Of a stretch of DNA of 64,000 nt, positions 58,586 to 64,000 are shown piece after piece. The DNA is from Bryopsis sp. KO-2023 (lineage: Eukaryota > Chlorophyta > Ulvophyceae > Bryopsidales > Bryopsidaceae). Numbering within the stretch: the stretch's first letter is position 1; every line of letters begins with the position of its first letter. A model generated the notes under the pieces. The model searched no databases. It saw only the letters and a list, made by a program, of their open reading frames with translations, and had not been told where the DNA came from. The DNA is taken from contig BSYQ01000002.1 of NCBI GenBank assembly GCA_030272585.1, positions 7,502,001-7,566,000 on the forward strand, read 5' to 3'. A program made the position numbers and the translations under genes.

Positions 58586-58964
58586 TTTACACTTATGAGC
58601 TTGGTCCCGCTCGACTGCCTATTACAAGGAGTGTCTCTGATACGTCTCTGATACTTAAAGAACCCCCCCCGCACGTGCCCGCACCAACCACAATTCGAAC
58701 TACAGACCTCCCAACGACAAACCCCAATCCACCACAGGCGGTTTAAACGTCATACCCAGGACACCCAACGAAGGTAGAGTTTATTAGCTTCTGGATTTAG
58801 GCTCCGAACACACACTGTTTGATGCAATCTTTCTGATTACTGAACGCCGAATTAATTTATAGGTTGCTTATAAGTTGTTTATCTGTGTTTTTTTGTTCGC
58901 CTTCAACCAACCAAAAATATTACAAGACATGCCAGGCCAGAGCCTATAGCATCAGGGGCATACA

Positions 58965-60812
58965 TTCTGATTTGTTTTTTGGACGGGTTTTCTCGATTTT
59001 TCCGCAATAGAAGCTAATTACACAAATCCGTATTTATGGCCACAATCCATCAACCTCAAACCCAATACTGTGTCTACCCGCGATCAAAAGCAAAAGAATC
59101 AAACGACAAAGATGAACGCTCTAAAAAAGCGTTACCCTGAGGCCGATGTAAAGAAAGAGAGAGCTGCTGCCACGCTCTTTCAACAACAACTGAAACCGGG
59201 AGGTCTTGACAAGTCGCAACGGCGCGAGATAAAGAACGAACCAACAGACCACTGTCCGAAGAAAACCCGCCAAAAGACTCGGCCGCAAAACAGATAAAAT
59301 CAAACCCCAAACGATGACATTTCTCAGCCACTTGAGCCTTTCGATCCATACAACGTAAAATGCCCGCCCCCCCTTCGCGAGTAGCCCGAGCCAAAGTGGA
59401 CTGCTGCAAAGGATGCGATACAGTGACATCAATAACACACGCCTTACCATGCCGCCAAGACGGAAAAAATACGTCAGCCGGACGCTCAAAAGAAGAATCT
59501 ACGTGCAACTCCATTTGAGGACGCACACCCGCCGACCGAGAAAAATGGAACAAAAAGTTCCGGATACTATTATGACGAGCCAAAACACTGCCCCCCACTG
59601 GGCACATGATAGCATGATCACCGAAAACATCCATGGACGAATGACACATGGGACAAACAGCGCCATCCTCATACATGGGGAGACCCAATCGCCATCGTAA
59701 TAAAATATTGAACGCCGCCGAAGAAAGCTCCGTCCGCAATAGAAGCTGATTACACAAATCCGTATTTATGTCCACAATCCATCAACCTCAAACCCAATAC
59801 TGTGTCTACCCGCGATCAAAAGCAAAAGAATCAAACGACAAAGATGAACGCTCTAAAAAAGCGTTACCCTGAGGCCGATGTAAAGAAAGAGAGAGCTGCT
59901 GCCACGCTCTCTCAACAACAACTGAAACCGGAAGGTCTTGACAAGTCGCAACTGCGCGAGATAAAGAACGGATCAAAAGACCACTGTCCGAAGAAAACCC
60001 GCCAAAAGACTCGGCCGCAAAACAGAGAAAATCAAACCCCAAACGATGACATTTCTCAGCCACTTGAGCCTTTCGATCCATACAACGTAAAATGCCCGCC
60101 CCCCCTTCGCGAGTAGCCCGAGCCAAGGTGGACTGCTGCAAAGGATGCGATACAGTGACATCAATAACACACGCCTTACCATGCCGCCAAGACGGAAAAA
60201 ATACGTCAGCCGGACGCTCAAAAGAAGAATCTACGTGCAACTCCATTTGAGGACGCACACCCGCCGACCGAGAAAAATGGAACAAAAAGTTCCGGATACT
60301 ATTATGACGAGCCAAAACACTGCCCCCCACTTGGCACATGATAGCATGATCACCGAAAACATCCATGGACGAATGACACATGGGACAAACAGCGCCATCC
60401 TCATACATGGGGAGACCCAATCGCCATCGTAATAAAATATTGAACGCCGCCGAAGAAAGCTCCGTCCCCAACGCCTGATTAGGCAAAGCAGAAAGGTAAG
60501 CCCCCGAATAAGGAAGAGAGAGACTTCGCAGACGTGCCTCATCCCGCCGGAACCCTTGACGCAAAAGAGCATCAAACCGCCGCTCTCCAACCAGCAACGT
60601 CAACGCTTTCTGGGTAACCTGCTCCTTCGCAAACCACTCCTCGGGGGAACTGAGAGCTGCTGGCGGCAAAATATCATCAAGTTGCACAGCGGCAAAGCTC
60701 CACGAAGGATGGTTGGAAGAAAAAGAAACCCCCGAAAGAATCGACAAATCATGACGAACAAAATGTAATAGAAGCTGAGCGGCTTCTTCGTGTGTAATCA
60801 TGATTTGATTTG
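58965..60812 (-). mobile_element. 5'-truncated non-LTR retrotransposon with endonuclease-like end
   Basis: The insert is flanked by the 14-bp direct repeat ATCAGGGGCATACA (58951-58964 and 60813-60826). The longest frame, 60801 to 59806, gives 331 residues of the C-terminal part only. It has a zinc knuckle CPMCHSSMDVFGDHAIMC, then ARHNSIRNFLF, then RPADVFFP with IDVTV, the PD-(D/E)XK-like pattern of R2/NeSL-type elements that cut DNA for target-primed insertion. The reverse transcriptase is absent. A second unit of 732 bp (59004-59735, frame 59775 to 59074) repeats the 3' part in tandem; its own 5' break joins directly to the next unit's 3' end. Confidence 0.85.
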
Positions 60813-60833
60813 ATCAGGGGCATACAAGGAAAA

Positions 60834-62637
60834 ACCCTTAGCCTGCAAGGTTTCAAGTTGGAGCCTCCAACAGAATTTTTTTTTTCTCGTAAAATCGATC
60901 TGTAAACTGTGGGTTGAAGCAAGCTTTGGGGATCCGATGGAGCACCAAGGATCAGTTGCCATTTGGTGTGCCGCATAGAAAGTCACCCTCCCAATTCTGA
61001 CACTCGAGCGTCACCGCCTGTAATGAAAAGCCCTCCCCACTACTCAGCAGCACACGTGTAGCGTCTTGTGGGGTACAAAACGGCGAAGCCCAACCGTTTC
61101 CCCAACAAAAAGCACTCTTCCAGAACACTCTCGATCTCAATTAAGAATGCGTACCTTTGTTGCTATCTTGTTGGTCGCCATTGTGGCCACCGCCGCAGTG
61201 GGTGAAACGGGTGGGTTTCCTGTCGATCAAGCTTTCCCCCTACAGGTTTTCTGGGTGAAGAACCTAATTTGTATATTGATTGGGTTATGTTGCAGATGTC
61301 GAAGCTTCTCTGTCTTCTGGGCGTCATTTGGCTGGTTGTGGTTGGAGAAGTGAGTGAAACAGCAAGCTAGGAATTGTGTCCCTGCAGTTGATGAAATTCT
61401 GTTTTGTGAGGATACCCTGTGTCTGAAAAAGAGCTCTGGGCTGGTTGTGTGCAGATTGTGGTTGGAAGAACCAACAATGCTGCCACTGGGCATTTTGGGA
61501 CGAATGGGCTTGCCGCTGTAAGTGCCATCAAGGCTGCTACGGTGGTGGTGGCGGCGGCGGTGGTGGCGGGGGAGGAGGAGGCGGCGGCGGCGGTGGTGGT
61601 GGTGGTGGCGGCGGCGGCGGCGGAGGTGGAGGAGGGGGTGGCCGCTGAGTCGTCCGTGTCTGTGTAGGTTGAAGTGGCAGCTGTTGGAGTCTGACGTGTT
61701 TCTATTCAAACTTGCTCGAAGACTTTTTGTTTTCTGTGGACTGATGCATGAGGTGATGGTATTGTCACAGGTTCTCTCCACAAGAAAGAGAGGGGTGTTC
61801 GGTTCCTGTGACTATAGCGAAGTTTTGTGTTCAATGAATTTGACGGGTCGTTCTTTCTTTGTTAGGCTTTTGTGTTCAATGAATTTGACGGGTCGTCCTT
61901 TCTTTGTTAGGCAAGATATCAATCATTGATTGAATAGCATACCTTTGCCGAGCCATGATTTCACAGGGCAGCAGTGGATCTGCTTGGCAATCATTTCCTA
62001 GAGACTGATTTTTGGGAATCATGAAACGTCGCATGTAATGAATTCACTAATGTGAGTTGGGTTAGTTTTTTAAACCTCCTATCAATAGTTTTTAAACCTC
62101 CTATCAATAGTTTTTTTTTCTTGGGCAAGTACTCAGAGCGGGCGTTGAACTCTACCAAGTGGGTCCCTCGAATCTGTTTATTGGCTTTTCTTTGCACTCT
62201 TTGGACGGATTGGATTTGAAAACCACTGCAGGTTTTTTCTTCCGCTCTCCGTGCCTAGCTCGTTGCTTGTCTGTCCAATAGATGAAGTGGGTCCTCTTTG
62301 TGCATAGACGATATGCAGGAAGAGGGGTTGAGTTTAATGTCCCCCATCAAGGGTGTCTGCGGAAGCCCCTCCCTGTTTTCTTTGACGAGAAAATCAAAGA
62401 AGAGAGAAACGCACTCGTCACTTGTCACGGATATGGCTGTTACAGACGGGATAGTACGCCTCCACGCTCGAAAGAGCTTCAGGAAGGCGTTCAGAGTGGC
62501 TGGTTTCAAGTGGAGATGTGTTCGTCAGAGCGATCCTGGCACGGTACGCCTCCAGGAGCACCTCTTCTCTCCACTCCGTCCCTTGTGGACCTTTTCTATA
62601 ATTGCAATTATTATCCCCTATACAACTGCCAGCTGGC
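60834..62637 (+). repeat. Segmental duplication, copy 2
   Basis: Direct copy of 1-1655. It begins 7 bp after the retrotransposon's right target repeat and ends within the half-palindrome CAACTGCCAGCTGGCA, where R1 sequence starts. A long frame at 62282-62854 is open, but its differences from copy 1 are mostly residue-changing and copy 1 is frameshifted, so it is not called as a gene. Confidence 0.95.
61147..61648 (+). CDS. Secreted Cys/Gly-rich peptide, copy 2 (3 exons)
   Basis: Exons 61147-61210, 61296-61349 and 61455-61648 give 103 residues. Exon lengths, phases and Cys positions match the gene at 314-825. Differences are one signal-peptide residue (M to V), one in exon 2 (F to S) and three fewer Gly codons; the exon 3 core is unchanged in protein. 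The better donor GTGGGT here supports the first splice site. Both copies are probably functional. Confidence 0.82.
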
Positions 62638-63215
62638 ACCAAAGAGAACTCGTCCGAGCTTATCCAGAACAGGAAACCGTTTTCCTGTCCCCCGCACTCT
62701 CACCCACCTGACTCGTTGGTGGCTTTGGTCACCACGCGTTAGCATCGCGAGGACAGCGATTCGGATTGACAGCTGGTTTGGACCGGGGACGTCTTCGAAG
62801 ACGTCGGAGAGCCTCTCGAGGCGGACACCGCTCGAGTTTCTGGTGGTTGGGTGACTCATCCTTTGGGGGGTACTTGAGTGCGACATCGTTGCGTGTCATC
62901 GTTCGCCCGCTGGTCAAGGGGATCTGCTAGAGGATCCCTGGCCACCAGGTCCCGGGTTCGAACCTTCACTCTCGAATTGTCATGCGCCAGAGAGGTCGTA
63001 GCCGCCGGTGCTGAAACCGCCGGCGGGGTTTTGTTTTCGTTTTCGATTTTACTTTTTACCTTTTTTGGGGGATTTTCATGCATGTTGGGGAAAAAAAACT
63101 GCTGTTGTTTTCGGTGGCCTTGTGTTCGTGCTTGTTTTGTTGAATCTTGGATGTTCATGGCTCTGTTAGAAGTTGCACTAACCCACTTGGTTTCCCAATG
63201 GCTCAGTAACCATCT
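62638..63215 (+). repeat. Dispersed repeat R1, copy E
   Basis: Joined to the broken palindrome at the end of segmental copy 2. It carries TGGTCAAGGGG (62911-62921), GGTTCGAACC (62955-62964), the CCGCCGGCGG hairpin and the T-rich tail. Confidence 0.88.
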
Positions 63216-64000
63216 CAGATCTGAGGTTTAAGATGAGAAAAATCTTCCATTTAATGTAAGAATTGAACCATTCTTACAGTGCTGTTTGCAATTTGAAAAC
63301 AAAAACAAAAAAGAGAATCATCAGGATGCCAAAAAAAACAACGAAAACGCCCTTCATTGAACTTAAAAAATTATGGAAGGAAAAACTCAAACATTGACCA
63401 AGTGGGAGAAGAAAATCAGCCTCCTTGAAAAAGAACCAAAGAGCCGTTTCATTCAGACGATAAAATCTTTTTTTTTGTGCTTCTCCGTCTCGACCATTGC
63501 GTACACCTCCACTTCAGAGTACCTCGTCCCTTTCTAAACAGGAAAGAGGAAATTGCTCGTCGACACTCCTCTATGATCAATGATACCAATGCCAAGAAAA
63601 CCCACCATATATTGAGATGGCTCCTCCTTAGCTCAATGTGTCACGGACCATGAGATTCAACGGCTCGACCCGAACAGCCTCCACTCTCTCAGACACCTGG
63701 ATCTTTCTTGCTGCAAAAAATATCAAATCGCTGTCTCAAGCGGATCGCAGATTTCGGCAGCTTGACAAACATCAGTTAGAGGAGCTGCAAAGAGGTGCTA
63801 ACTTCACTCGCGAACGGGGTCCTCCACTTTTGTTCAAAAGGTAGTTGTACTCTCGTATTTAAACCACACGAAACAAATGTGTCCTCTTTGTGATTCGTTT
63901 ATCTTCTCGCATGGTTTGAAACCTTTAGATCCAATTTGTGCCGACCTGTGGCTGTCTGGAAACGGTGGTGGTGGTGGTGGTGAACGACCATCATTCCATG
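63216..64000 (+). other. Window end; possible exon at 63650-63844
   Basis: A frame from ATG 63650 reads NIKSLSQADRRFRQL, loosely like an F-box end, and is followed by AAAAGGTAG, a possible donor. Another frame of the same DNA reads LHSLRHLDLSCC, like a leucine-rich repeat. Neither is settled. A (GGT)n tract ends the window. Confidence 0.25.

Larger units (their letters stand above)
54928..58964. other. Gene-poor region with tRNA-like relics
   Basis: About 4 kb without recognised genes. It holds B-box-bearing relics near 55868-55945 (minus, GGTTCGAATCC), 56684-56773 (plus) and 58510-58585 and 58690-58740 (minus). There is a GGCT run near 58178-58200 and a G run near 58090. Confidence 0.5.

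Noticed and set aside
62282-62854. 190-codon frame beginning MKWVLFVHRRYAG
   Set aside because: Differences from copy 1 are mostly residue-changing, copy 1 has a frame-breaking indel, and the frame runs into R1.

Overview
This is nuclear DNA of an intron-rich eukaryote. Genes are split by short GT-AG introns, coding density is low, there are microsatellites and minisatellites, and several transposon types are present; no operons or ribosome binding sites occur. The species cannot be named from the sequence. The mix (F-box/WD40 and ankyrin families, small secreted Cys-rich proteins, a non-LTR element with a restriction-like endonuclease domain, a Crypton-type recombinase with a Death-like exon) would fit a protist, alga or simple animal, but that is only a guess.

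Layout. 1-1655 and 60834-62637 are direct copies of one segment, each carrying a three-exon gene for a secreted Cys/Gly-rich peptide. 4.7-15.8 kb holds a repeat linked to tRNA genes (R2, three copies), tRNA-Leu(TAA), tRNA-Arg(CCG), a first F-box/WD40 gene whose last exon is split by a 910-bp hAT-like element, a pogo-like element and a secreted PAN/apple-like protein gene. 18.1-35.1 kb is a 17-kb imperfect palindrome (arms about 7.3-7.6 kb, spacer about 2.1 kb) holding two divergent copies of a coiled-coil/ankyrin gene; the left copy reads through, the right has a 1-nt deletion. A second F-box/WD40 gene is at 36.3 kb.

38.3-47.5 kb is the most unusual region. It is a multi-exon gene with a Death-like N-terminal exon, a tyrosine-recombinase core with R, HxxR, H and Y in order, a Pro-rich repeat exon, and a last exon resembling the GCR1_C DNA-binding domain. 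This is a Crypton-like element or a gene derived from one. A 15-bp sequence, CCAGTTATATTCTGG, recurs within and around it, reversed at the 5' end and forward at the 3' end. One intron carries a 1.4-kb foldback hAT-like element with an 8-bp target duplication, and a minisatellite made of hairpins.

48-55 kb has a two-exon gene of unknown function, a 17-unit 57-bp tandem array, a third F-box/WD40 gene and part of another ankyrin gene. 55-59 kb is almost empty apart from tRNA-like relics. 58965-60812 is a 5'-truncated non-LTR retrotransposon end flanked by a 14-bp target duplication. A dispersed tRNA-like repeat (R1) occurs five times and marks both outer ends of the palindrome and the end of the second segmental copy. 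The recurring theme is lineage-specific gene families broken and shuffled by repeats, rather than a pathway of cooperating genes.
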